The notes beneath the pieces are model-generated. The model searched no databases. It was not told the DNA's origin and worked only from the letters and a program-made list of their open reading frames with translations. This document shows positions 10,524 to 21,398 of a stretch of DNA of 64,000 nt, piece after piece. Origin of the DNA: Amia ocellicauda (lineage: Eukaryota; Chordata; Actinopteri; Amiiformes; Amiidae); the NCBI RefSeq assembly GCF_036373705.1, contig NC_089851.1, positions 913,501 to 977,500 of the forward strand. Direction: 5' to 3'. Position 1 is the first letter of the stretch. Each line of letters begins with the position of its first letter. A program made the translations under genes and the position numbers.

Positions 10524-11130
10524 CTGGCTCCTCCTGCAACAAAATTCCTGCTAGTCCTAGACAGAAACTCCCTTCTACAACCTGTTTACTTTCACCAACT
10601 CAGCAGCTGAACTGAATTGACTTCAATTTAGGCAAACTACAGACGATGCTAACTTCAATTTAGACAAACTTAAAACAAAATGAGCAATGCTAAGTCTGAA
10701 ACTAGTCAAACAACAAGATGGCTGCCTCTCACGTGTATTCTCCTTTTCTCTCTCTGTGGCAACTTGTAAATACTTCTGTCAATTTTATTTCACCACAGCG
10801 CAATCAGTTGTGTCAGTTCTTGTGTTCAATTATTTTCTGTTTTGTGTTTGTAATTAATTTAGAACAATTTGCAGATTATATTTTTCACTTGATGGACATT
10901 TTCTGTGTTGATCAGTGGCAACAACTCCTGATTAAATCCATTCTGATTCCATGTTGTAACACAATGACATGTGGAAAAGTGCAAGGGTGTGAACAGATAT
11001 TTGATACACTGAGACATTAAAAATATATATATTATATTATATATATGTTAAGGGTTATTATAATCTAAATGATGTGATGTCAGCTATCAATTAACCTCTT
11101 TCAGCTCTGAGGGTATAGACAATAGAGTAG

Positions 11131-11564
11131 AACAGAGTTAAATCAAGAAGTTAATGTTGAATGTACTTACTCAGCAGGGGAGCCGAGTTATTTCACTTGT
11201 GACTGCCTATATAATGTTATTGATAATGATAATAGAAGAAGATTAACAACATCAACAATAATAATAATAATCAATCATCATCAACATCATAGTAATAATA
11301 ATGAGATGAGTTTTAAACTCTATTGGTCATGGAGGAGAATTAAGGACAGACAATATTTGTTTTTACTGAACTGTGTGTTTTACTTTCTCTTCAGGGACGT
11401 ATGATGAAATCCTCACTATACTGAGCACAGGGACTACATGCGGTTTTTAATTTGACACTGGTTTGGGTTTCCCACTTAATTTTTCTTGCTTTGCTCTGTT
11501 TTATTTGTTGTGAGAGAACTGCTCTTTAAACACTTAAAATAATGAATGTATCTTGATACAGGGA
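11131..11564. other. No gene recognised
   Basis: A/T-rich sequence with short ATA/ATC runs. Nothing supported. Confidence 0.4.
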
Positions 11565-11800
11565 CACAAATGGAAATTGTGCTTCAAGGCATTCAAGACA
11601 GATAACAGGAGACACTTCTTCACACAGAGAGTCACAATCTGAACAAACTCCCCAGCAATGTGGCTGAAGAGACAATTTGGGAACATTCAAAAACAGACTG
11701 GATAGGATCCTTGGATCACTCAGTTATTAATGGACACCAAATGAGCTTGATGGGGCGAATGGCCTCCTCTCGATTGTACACTGTTATGTTCTTAATCAAA
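11565..11800 (+). mobile_element. 5'-truncated CR1 3' end
   Basis: Reads GGACACAAATGGAAATTG through AACAAACTCCCCAGCAATGT to 'gatgggg cgaatggcctcctctcgattg' and a degenerate ttatgttctta tail. It is identical in layout to the last 230 bases of the CR1 copies at 25745 and 8588. Confidence 0.85.
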
Positions 11801-12250
11801 TCCGTTTTAAAGTCTGAACCTGCCATGTGAATTTATATTCCCCAGTCTGTTGAATTGCTAGTCCCCACTGAGAGGTGCCCCAAGGGTTTGATCTGTCTGC
11901 TTGAGCTGTAATATGGGAGCAGTTTCATGTCTGTGTCTACAGCATCCCAGGTGACTGAGAACGGGCATCAGACACTTGTCAAGGGGATTAAAAACACACC
12001 ATGTTGCACACTGTTGCTCTATGGGCACTTCCACTTCCACATGATTCAAATAATAAGTTTGATAGAACTACCAGAACTACATATATTTGTGTTTGTTACA
12101 GATACCTTAAAAAACAACATGGATATAAATAAAGATGAATTGTGATGTCACAGGGGACCAATATCATGTGAGTACTGAACATTTGCCAGGGGTCTTCAGG
12201 ACCCCACCCCACATACAACTCAGATCAGACACAAGCATTGCCAAAAACAG

Positions 12251-12256
12251 TTTATT
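12251..12256 (-). terminator. Poly(A) signal of lectin gene 2
   Basis: AATAAA on the minus strand, about 110 bases beyond the stop codon of the last lectin exon. Confidence 0.7.
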
Positions 12257-12362
12257 ACAGCACAAGGGCTGACAGTGAGTGACAGACAGACAGGTCCACC
12301 CAAGCAGGTTCCTCGACAGCAGCGTCTCCCCCCACCTGTCTCCTGCCATCTCTCTCTTCTCT

Positions 12363-14203
12363 CTATTCCCTGTCCATCTCGCAGATGAATGGCAACGTGT
12401 GACTGCAGTCCTGGTCATTCCAGGCGTGGTCGTCTGAAAGGTGAAAACATCTCTGTTAAGGATAATGTGTGTAAATATGAATATGAATATTGTAACACTG
12501 AGGGGAATGGAGCCACAAGCTGCACTATTTACTGAAAGGTAATGGACGGTCAGGAGGCAGTGATTGGTGGCTTCTTGATCCCCGAACCCTATTCCTGTTC
12601 ATGCCACAATATACATATTATCCTTGGAACCGTTGTTTTTCCCACTTGTATAAACTCTGTTTGGAATTATTTGAACAATAACAAATAAAGAAGACAAAAA
12701 ATAAAATAATGCAACACTGATATAACAACCTTCAAAACCTGTGTATTGTCCTAAAGAACCACTTCTGAGCTGTAAAATACAGAAATAAGAATAACAAAAA
12801 ATATTCCTCAACACCTTGGATCTTAACTCTCACTGCACCTCTAAGATGCTTCAGTTGCTTAAAAACATGAAAGGATTTCACCCTGAGGGCAAGAATGACC
12901 TGCTAATGTCACAATGCCTGCCAGAGCACAGCCAGATATGGGGGGGCGGGGGGCTGTTGAGCGTCTTACTGAACAAACACAAATACATTTAAGAATAAAA
13001 TCAAAGGATAATAATGGGTGAGATATGAAAAGACTCTGTGTCTCCGCATGGCATTCACTACTCTTTCCACTTCATAGTCAAAGCAAACTCTCTTTACCTC
13101 CGAAGTTCATTTCCAGGCAGTCCTGATGAGCCTCGAGGTTATTGGGCTCTCCAGCGCTCCAGTGGGTGTATTTCCACACGGAGCCGTCGGTCCACAGCCA
13201 CTGGCCCTCCTGCACAGTCAAAAGACAGAGCAGGGGAAACAAGGCACAGTGGTGTTGTTTTCTGTTGTTGTTCATTTGGTTTGCTTTCTAATGCTCTGTC
13301 ACATCTTCTCACATGCTAGACTTAGTGGTTTCAATTTCAGCACAGGGTTGTGTTTCTGAACCAGCTGACTGGGAACGAGTCGGAGGTGTTTTGTGTGTAG
13401 GGTTTATCATATTAAACAATCAGTAATGCATTACAGTTTATCACTTCCATTGCCACGGTCAGCTGATGACTTTGATTAACAATGTCAGGACCGCGCTCTG
13501 GATACTGGGCTGGACATGAATGAGAGTGTGTCTGGGTGACGGGGTAACTGAACGTCTACTTTCTGAAGTAGTAGTAGATTGATTTCTGTGCACAGTCCCA
13601 GTACACAGTCGTTCATTATAATATCTCGCTCTCATGACCAGAGCGTGTTTCTTAAGGGTAAATCTGCTAAGCTCAGCAATGTGGTTGAAGCCGGCAATTT
13701 GGGAACATTTAAAAATAGACTGGATAAGGATCACTTAGTTATTAATGGACACCAAACAAGCACGATGGGGCGAATGGCCTCCTCTCGATTGGACACTGTC
13801 TTATGTTCTTCTTATGTTCTTAAGTCAGCTCTCAGAACTGGTTTTGAAATATGAGAAACAGTTACAGAAGATCTACACAGAGCCAAAAAGTGTAGAATCC
13901 CACCATGACAATTCTGAGGGTGCATTCTGGGTAGAAAAAGGTCACGTAAAAAGCTCTTGGCCGTATGTGTATGGGAGTGACCAAGACCCTGCTACTGAAT
14001 CTGAAGTGGGTTTGGTTTCATGTCACCCGGGCTACTGACTCACAGGATAACATTACCTGGTAATGGTCAGAGCCACCCAACCAGGCCTTGTCGTTGCTGC
14101 TGTTGTGGTGGTGTAACTCCTGCAGTAGGAACTTGTACTCCTCCTCAGTGTGCACTGAAGCCAGGTTGCCACCTAGACCTAGGCAGTGTAGCTGAGAGAG
14201 AGA

Positions 14204-14237
<34 letters not shown>

Positions 14238-17200
14238 TACTGTAAAAATGCTCTCAAGAGACTATGCCTTTTTGTAAGTGCTTCTCACATATGTACAGAC
14301 ATTACTGGCTTGGACAGTGGTACCTGTGTGTTGAGTGTATGTGACCAATGAGAGGAGAATGCAGGGCCAAAGCTGTGACCCTCCACAGCCCCAGCAGTTT
14401 TAGCACTGCCTGCACCTGGTGTGAATCCAGAACTGATAACAATGTCGCCAGTTCTTCCGTTTGACTCAGTATTCTTACTCATGTTCAGCCGAGGAGCATA
14501 AATAAGTCAGTGTAAAATGTAATGTCTTATAAATCGATTAAGGTTTATGGATGGGTTCTACTAAAACTTTCAGTTAAGAACTCGTCTCCTTTCAGATGTT
14601 GCATGTTGTGGCCACTATATTTGCAATCACTGAAATTCTTTCAACTTCATTCTTGTTTGTCTCAAGCTAAGATGCCACTGATGGGAAACATTGCAATGTA
14701 TGTCACTTTTAGTCTACTTGTAATTACCTCAGCATCGAGCCAGGACTTCTCATGATCAATAAATTCAAAGCATTGGTCCTTAAAAATTGTCCATTCCTCT
14801 GGACAGCCACACTTGCTGTAATCAGCTGTGGAACAACACACACACAGAGGAGCGGAGTGAGACGGGGCTCGTCCACATCTGGAGTTAACCTGCAGTCAAG
14901 GTAATTCAGAGAGAGTCTCGAACCCACTGGTGCCCCAGTTACAATCGCCCCTGTGGCTTCTGACAACACTGTGAGCTGTTTCTCCATAACTGGGAAATTA
15001 CCAGTGAAATTGGGACAACAATGGTGATCCAGAAACAGGATTTTTTTCAAATAAGGAGAATTGTGAGAGTAAACAGCAGTGAGAGCTGGGCTGTAAGTCT
15101 GTGCTGGGGTCCCTCATAAACAGTAGCAATTAAATGTGATTCTTCTGCAAAATATACAAGACTGACTGGAGAAATGTCTTTTATTACCATTAGTATGTTT
15201 CCCATACCTACAGGACCACATCCTTCTTAAACAACCCTGCAACCTCCCCACCAGCCCTGCCCTTCAGGAAGAGGTGAAGAGACCGAGAAGCACTAACCTC
15301 TATGAAAATGTCCTGTAAAAATGAATTCAAAAGTAAAATTACAATCTAACAAATTAAGTAAAAATGTAAGTTATGTAATTAAAGTGAATGAGTCAAAGGT
15401 CAGTCATTCAGATGCAGCAGTAGTTAATTAACATGTCCTTTAAAGTGGGACAATGGGAGGGATGAAGAGAACCGGTACATAAAACAATCAACTGCCACAT
15501 AAAACACGACCTGAGCAATTACAGGCAAACTGTACTGAGAGAAGGGGTGGCCTAGTTACAGACATCTTCCCTCTGCACAACCAGAGAAGGCGCTATAATG
15601 GAGCAGCAGCACTGGGTCCTTCTGGAGCCACAGCAGCACAGCCGCACTGAACCCCCTATCAGACATCACCCACAACGCTGTCAGGAAGAAGGAGACCGAG
15701 GGGAAAGCTCTCACCTCTATGTCTGTGTGATAGGCAAACTAAGAAATAAGATTAAAAAAAGTTAATTATAAGTTAACTACATAAATTAATTAATGAATTA
15801 GTAGTACAAGTACTAACCTGGTTGAAAAAAGGTAAAAAAACATAGGATTGATCTACACTAAGAGTTTAAATAACATAATTATGTCGTTTCGAGTGATAGC
15901 CCTTCTTCATCTGTAAGTTATGGCTTTAACCTCCAATGTCCTTTTTGTATCTATATACATCTCTCGGCATAAGATAGATACATTTATTTATTTTTAACAG
16001 TAAAAGCTGACAGACGCACTGAACCCCCCATCAGCTGCCCTGACATCAACGACACAGCCGATCAAGAACAATGAGACTGAGGGGAAATATCTCACCTTTG
16101 TGTCCGTGTCCATGTCCTGTGCCAACAAGGAAATAAGAAAGTCGTTAAATTTCCTAAATGGTTAAATTATTATACTGAATAAAACACTGAAACATGCAAT
16201 TAAGAAACACACTAACCTGGATGTGCATCCCCTGTACAAGAAATGAGACAAAAAGGAAATAATGAGAGAGAATAGAGCTTCCTAACCTCACCCACACCTC
16301 CAGTCAGGAAGAAGGAGACCGAGGGGAAAGTGCTCACCTGAGTGTCCGTGTTCGTGTCCGTGTCCGTGTCCGTGTCCGTGTTCTGTGCCAACAAGGAAAT
16401 AAGATAAAATAGAGTTAAATAGAAGTCAACTGATTCAATTAGGAATGTATTCACTAATTAGTTGAATAAGTACTAAAGGGCAAAGGGGACTAGACCAAAT
16501 AAAAACTGATTGATGGAACTAAATGTGATTCTTCTGCAAAATGTTCAAGACTGGCTGGCCAAATGCTTTTGTATCCATTGCTATGTTTCTCATGGTTCAT
16601 ACCTACAGGAGCACATCCTCTTTAAAACAATCCCTCAACCTCAGCCATTATCAGCAGTGCCCTACAGGAAGAGGGAAAAAGACAGTAATACACTCACCGT
16701 CATGTCCGTGCGCTGTGACAACACAAAAACAAACAAGGGAAAAGTGAATATATAATCACCAAATCACTACATAATGTAAGTGAATGTTGATGAAACAGAT
16801 TAAGGGCAAGACCTCATTAAAACTTATACCCACCCTTAAATCGGGAAGTACAAATCTGCACCCTTCTGTGGTTTAAGTTATTGTTAAAAGCCACTTCATA
16901 CCATTTAGAAATCAAAACACAATGGGGTACAACTTCCCATTTTGTTATGCGCTGTAGGGTCAATGTTTTGATTTGGTTTAGTCCAGCAGCATCCAAGTCT
17001 TTTCAATACTGGGTTGCGTGATCTGAAATCCATATGTGTGTGTGCCACATTAATTAAACTTCAACAGCTCAAAATAATGTAATGAATTACATGCAGCTTC
17101 AGTTACAATTACTTATTGATCAACCCTGCTGTCATTACACCTGGCAGCAGTCAGTCACACAATAGAAGCGACGGGCAGGTGATTCGACCGTACTGCACAA

Positions 17201-18017
17201 CCAGAGCATGTGTGCCCACTAATCAGGCAAGAAACAAATTGCTTAAAGTGTCAGCTGGGCCTCATGATGGAAACCCTTGGTCTAGCACTGAGTATGAATT
17301 AATTATACTGAATCCCATAAAGAAGAACTATATATTTATATATAATTATATATTGCAGTTTAGTTTAATATATTTGAAATATATATACAGTTAGGACCAT
17401 AACGATTTGGACAGTTACAGAATTGTCATCATTTTGGCTCTGTACGCCACCACAATGGATTTGAAATGAAACAATCAAGATGTGCTTAAAGGGTAGACTT
17501 TCAAATTTAAGTTGAGGGTAGTTATATCAAATTTGGGTGAACGGTGTAGGAATTACACCCATTTACACATAATCATGAATTAAATTGTGAGTTTCAATAC
17601 TTGGTTGCAAATCCTTTGCAGTCAATGACTGCCTGAAGTCTGGAACTCATAGAACCCAAAGAACATCTTGATTGTTTCCTTTCAAATCCATTGTGGTGGC
17701 ATACAGAGCCAAAATGATGACAACTGTATTCTTGTTCAAATATTAATGGACCTAACTATGTATTTTAAGATCCATGTATTTCTCCACTTAAATGTGCCAC
17801 ATATGATGACATTCGTGAAACGAGTAATATACAATATATGAACACAAATGCTTTTGATTAATTTGAAATATTAATTTGAACATAGATTTTTGTATTTGAC
17901 AAAATATTTGTGATATTTTAAATATATTGTTTAAAGTATTTCCATCACAGTCTAATTTATATGGGCCATGTCTTAGACACCAATTGCTAAAAGTCTCAGC
18001 TGGGTTGTATTTGGCCC

Positions 18018-18075
<58 letters not shown>

Positions 18076-20442
18076 TTCAATGCCCATATATTTTTCCAAA
18101 TTAACACAAACGCTTTTGATTAATTTGAAATATAAATTTGATTGTTTCTGTGTTTGACTAATATACCTATCCATGTATATTTTCATCCATCAACTGTATA
18201 TAAGTTTGTGATATTTTAAATATATTGTTTAAAGTATTCCCATCACAGTCTAATTTATATGGGCCATGTCTTCAAATCTATGCTTTTCCATATATGGTTC
18301 TTCTGTAGGGGATGAAACAAGCAAATGTACTTCTAGTACAAGTACTGACCTGGATGATCACCCTCTGTAAGTAAATGAAAAGAAATAAAAAGGTCAAAGG
18401 TCAGTCATACTGATGCTGCAGTAGGTTAATAACATGTTGTTAATTCAAGTGAAAGTGTCCTGTGGGACAGTGATGGTGAATGAGAATCAGGAAGTGTTTC
18501 AAATGGGAGGCATGAAGAGAACTGGGAGAGTAAACTGGCACATAAAACACGACCTGAGCAATTACAGGCAAACTGTACTGAGAGAAGGGGTGGCCTAGTT
18601 ACAGACATCTTCCCTCTGCACAACCAGAGAAGGCGCTATAATGGAGCAGCAGCACTGGGTCCTTCTGGAGCCACAGCAGCACAGCCGCACTGAACCCCCT
18701 ATCAGACATCACCCACAACGCTGTCAGGAAGAAGGAGACCGAGAAGAAAGCTCTCACCTGCGTGTCCGTGTCCTGTGCCAACAAGGAAATAAGAAAGTCA
18801 TTAGATTTCCTAAACGGTTAAATCATTATAGTGAATAAAACACTGAAATGCACGTTTAAGAAACACACTAACCTGGATGTACATCCCCTGTACAAGAAAT
18901 GAGACAAAAAGAAAAAATGAGACAGAATAGAGCTTCCTAACCTCACCTACACTGCCGGTCAGGAAGAAGGAGACCGAGGGGAAAGTTCTCACCTGTATGT
19001 GCGTGTTCTGTGCAAACAAGGAAATAAGATAAAATAGAGTTACATAGAAGTCGACTGTATCAATTGATTAATGAATTAATTAGTTGTACAAGTACTAACC
19101 TGGATGTGCACCCCCTGTTGAAAAAAGGGAAGCAAGGAGAGAGAGCACACAGTTATCCACAGAGAAGTGCATGCTGGGACTGGCAGGTATCAATGGTATA
19201 AACAGAGGAGGCCATAGTCTCTCCATACGCAACATCAATATCTTTAATATACAGCACTAGTGATGTGGTGCCTCATGTACAGCAGATGCTGAATGTGATC
19301 CTACTGTGAGACATACAACACTGACCGGCCAAAAACCATTCACAGCTATTCTTACATTTTTCAAGTTTCAAATTAAGAGTTGTGGAATTGTAGAAAACAA
19401 ACATATTTGAAAAACTGAATCAGTAAATATTATTTGTGAAGAGAGCTCTCTCTCCCCTGTCTACAGGAACATCCAGTTTAGGTTCCCAGGAGCACATCCT
19501 CCCTAAAACAACCCTTCAATGTCCCCACCATTATCAGCCCTGCCCTTCAGGAAGAGGGAAATGGACAGTAAAACACTCACCGCTTTGTCCAGGCGCTGTA
19601 CAAAACACAAAAACAAAGAACAAGTTACACAAAGTTGAGCAAGTACAATGTACAGATTAATTACAGTAAATCCAACACTGAACCTCAGTAAGTGCCCCCT
19701 GTGAGGACACTCGTGCCAGTGTTCCCTTAGGTGGGAAATGACTCAACTGAGTCACGTGTATGAGGAATTACACTGGCTACATACAATACCAAACTTACAT
19801 TGAATTAAGACACACAGGCTGTGACCCTGTGATTTTCCCTGGCAATACAGGAATTGGCTGAATAACCAGTGGGTCTCTCTCAGCATTATTGCCACTGCGG
19901 TTCATTGAGAAGGTAGAGAAATATGGTCACTGACCTGCGTGTTCGTCGTCTGCACAACACGGTGAATGCAAGAGAAGAGCAGAGGGAACACAGGGTGAGT
20001 GACAGAGAGACAGACACTGGGACAGCAAGGACAGCTGTCTCCAGCAACTAATCCATACTCCATCAGCACAGCTCCACCCCAAACAACACAGAAAACAAGT
20101 ATTCGCAAACGTTTACTTATCGCAGTGGCATGACTTTTCATGTCCATAGTCAGATGCAGTTCAGATATTTCTAAATCAGTGCTGGGAGCTGGTCTGGCAG
20201 ACTTACAGTTATAGTGCATGCTGTTAAAGTCTTCAGCCCATATTGCAGTGAATTTTCTGTGCACCCAGACTGTGCCCAGAAAACTGTGCTCCAGTCTCAG
20301 CAGTGCAGACATCCAGTTATCCTGCCACCCTCCCAGGCACACGAACATTAACGCCTATCCCAGCGTCCCGAGCGCAGTCCTTACCTGCCAGCGCACTGAG
20401 CGTGAGGGCGGCGCAGAGCAGGGCTGTGATCAGAGCTCTCAT
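12363..20442 (-). CDS. C-type lectin gene 2, complete, with His-rich microexon neck
   Basis: A secreted calcium-dependent sugar-binding lectin of the fish ladderlectin type (family known, function inferred). Signal exon 20442-20385 (MRALITALLCAALTLSALA, phase 1). Twelve neck microexons lie between 19949 and 15298 (see separate entry). Lectin-domain exons: 14825-14728 (CGCPEEW, DQCFEF, WLDAE), 14191-14057 (LGGNLASVHTEEEYKFL, AWLGGSD), 13209-13098 (WLWTDGS, WKYTHWSAGEPNN) and 12433-12363 (AWNDQDCSHTLPFICE, stop TAG). The EPN and WND motifs predict Ca2+ binding with mannose-type specificity. Exon lengths 98, 135, 112 and 71 nt join in frame, and the 135 and 112 nt pattern has a counterpart in lectin gene 3. 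With all neck exons the product is 229 residues. Introns carry a CR1 tail, a MITE and a TA repeat. Which neck exons are used in transcripts is not known. Confidence 0.86.
13668..13825 (+). mobile_element. CR1 3' end inside a lectin intron
   Basis: Runs from 'agctcagcaatgtggttgaa' through the conserved 'gacaccaaacaagcacgatg' and 'aatggcctcctctcgattgg' to a ttatgttc tail. It is antisense to the host gene. Confidence 0.85.
14203..14236 (+). repeat. (AG)n microsatellite next to a splice acceptor
   Basis: On the lectin strand this is a CT run leading into the acceptor CTCTCAG of the exon at 14191. It serves as an extended pyrimidine tract. Confidence 0.85.
15390..16960 (-). repeat. Diverged tandem copy of the neck-array unit
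   Basis: 15390-15715 is a diverged copy of 1-370 (same 'cgacctgagcaattacaggc' and 'agaaggcgctataatggagc'). 16087-16960 is a diverged copy of about 361-1498, carrying the corresponding microexons. The array grew by block duplication, not only by single exons. Confidence 0.8.
17388..17758. mobile_element. MITE with inverted ends (Tc1-related), about 370 bp
   Basis: It starts CAGTTAGGACCATAACGATTTGGACAG after TATA and ends with the inverted match 'caaatattaatggacctaac' before TATGTA. The subterminal sequences are also inverted ('accacaatggatttgaaatgaaacaatcaagatg' at 17448 and its complement near 17660-17695). No coding capacity. It lies in a lectin intron. Confidence 0.8.
18019..18071 (+). repeat. 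(TA)n microsatellite
   Basis: A pure TA run of about 26 units. On both sides of it a sequence of about 90 bases recurs ('agtctaatttatatgggccatgtctt' at 17949 and 18246), so this is a small local duplication. Confidence 0.95.
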
Positions 20443-20664
20443 GTTGACGGCCTCCTAGAGGAAGGAGAGACAGGAGGAGAGTAAGCGCAGGGTGCAGGGC
20501 AGCCCTTTACAGCGGGGAACTTGTGCACCCGATGGACCATGTCTGCTCCCCTCTCCCGCTGATCACTGTAGATATAAAACACACGGGAGAAGCAGGACTG
20601 ACTCGTCTCTCTTACCTGTAGAGTGTCTCAGTGGTTGTCTTTGTGTCTCTCTCTGTGTCTCTCT
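18387..20664. repeat. Near-identical duplication of 1-3664, lacking 1386 bp
   Basis: 1-713 matches 18387-19099 at constant offset 18386. About 2100-3664 matches 19100-20664 at constant offset 17000. The difference of 1386 bp is missing from the right copy. Only scattered substitutions were seen in the first part and none in the stretches I compared in the second. Identity stops abruptly at the first-exon/promoter boundary near 3664 and 20664. Confidence 0.9.
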
Positions 20665-20690
20665 TTCTCTCAGCTGAGCTCTTTATCACA
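20616..20690 (-). promoter_or_regulatory. Promoter and noncoding first exon of lectin gene 2
   Basis: Minus-strand TGATAAAG (20688-20681) lies about 70 bases before the first-exon donor CTACAG|GTAAGAG at 20616/20615. It is diverged from the gene 1 promoter although the exons downstream are nearly identical. Confidence 0.55.
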
Positions 20691-21398
20691 GATGGGGGGG
20701 CGGGGTGAGGAGGTTGCTGGGCAGCACTGGCTGGCCATGTCTAATGATCGTCAACATTTCTGGACTTTGTTGTTTAATTAAGTTTTTTTTGCTTCAGCAA
20801 TATTGAACATTGGATTTATTTTCCCTCGGTTAATATGTTACTTTTAAAACCTGAGTCTTTCAAGGTTATGGTCAATTGATCGTTCTGTTCTCTAGGCTGT
20901 GAAATAAATTAACGTTAAATTTAAGATTGATCTGTCTATATTTATTACTATATCAGGACAATTAAACTTTTTTCACCACTGACTTAGGTACACTAATTGA
21001 ATCCCAAAGACTCAAAATGCTTGCTGACCTTGGTGAAACATTAGTCCAGATTTAATATGTTCAATATTCAAAACAACGATCTTCAATGGCTTTAACCTTG
21101 GTCCTATAGCAGTAATAGGTAACCTCTGGGTTATCTTTGTTCCAGACAGCTTTGAAATGCACGTTCAACACGTGCCCAGAACATCAGTCCTTCAGCTCAG
21201 AAATATTTCTAATTGAAATTAAAATGTTTTTTTCTGCTCTTTGTCAGATACAGAGAATCGAAAACAGGCCTCTGGCATGTCTGCGCTAGATTACTGTAAA
21301 TCAGTTATTTTGGGTAGTTCCAACTGTGTCCATCTTCAGTCTTCAGTTTGTGCAAAATGGTCAAATAAGCCACCAGGATTTGAACATTAACAAACAAA
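20691..21398. other. Intergenic, no gene recognised
   Basis: Unique-looking A/T-rich sequence. No supported ORF. Confidence 0.45.

Larger units (their letters stand above)
8588..10770 (-). mobile_element. CR1-like LINE with a large internal deletion
   Basis: On the minus strand the order is 5' untranslated sequence, ORF1 (from about 10523), SGNH esterase (to 9349), then the C-terminal end of the reverse transcriptase and the 3' end (9345-8588). The 3' tail is an 8-base repeat (ttatgttc)n and not poly(A), as is usual for CR1. The endonuclease and most of the reverse transcriptase are absent: the esterase stop is joined within about 15 bases to MKFxVDKCK of the RT C-terminal region. It is inserted in the Tc1-type element above. 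Confidence 0.85.
7446..10925 (-). mobile_element. Second Tc1-type element, split by a CR1 LINE
   Basis: The left end ACAGTGGCTCTCAAAAG (about 7451) is followed by a stretch around 7490-7550 ('ctgcaaattgttctaaatta' and onward) that is found inverted at about 10820-10910 ('taatttagaacaatttgcag'). The two copies are the arms of one element. The interval holds a minus-strand transposase remnant (7600-8590) and then a LINE (about 8588-10770). The right boundary is approximate, and the Tc1-like end sequence may reach 11020. Confidence 0.65.
5936..11130. mobile_element. Outer inverted-repeat element containing nested insertions
   Basis: The left arm (5936-6060, starting ACAGTGGCTCTCAGTG, with 'ccctcagagctgaaagaggt') reappears inverted at about 11030-11130 ('acctctttcagctctgaggg', with 'aatgatgtgatgt' further in). 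These look like the terminal inverted repeats of one old Tc1-type element. Its interior is occupied by a complete Tc1 copy (6109-7328) and a second Tc1-type element with a LINE inside it (7446-10925). No transposase of the outer element is recognisable. Confidence 0.6.
15298..19949 (-). other. Microexon array encoding a histidine-rich neck (lectin gene 2)
   Basis: Twelve tiny exons, each bounded by AG acceptor and GT donor, all phase 1-1. In transcript order: 19949-19935 DDEHA; 19595-19581 APGQS; 19114-19100 GGAHP; 19007-18993 EHAHT; 18887-18873 GDVHP; 18772-18758 GHGHA; 18364-18350 EGDHP; 16712-16698 AHGHD; 16382-16338 (45 nt) EHGHGHGHGHEHGHS; 16231-16217 GDAHP; 16116-16096 (21 nt) GHGHGHK; 15312-15298 GHFHR. 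The preceding signal exon and the following lectin exon are both phase 1 at this junction, so any subset keeps frame. 23 of 72 residues are His. Decayed units sit near 15715 and 15820 and near 15570 and 18600. A role in metal binding or pH-dependent oligomer formation is inference. Confidence 0.75.

Noticed and set aside
16217-16382. CRISPR-like array suggested by regularly spaced short repeats
   Set aside because: The repeats are splice-site-bounded exons in eukaryotic DNA; repeat sequence and spacing vary and there are no cas genes.
18019-18071. TA run as a structural or replication element
   Set aside because: Ordinary microsatellite in an intron; no other support.
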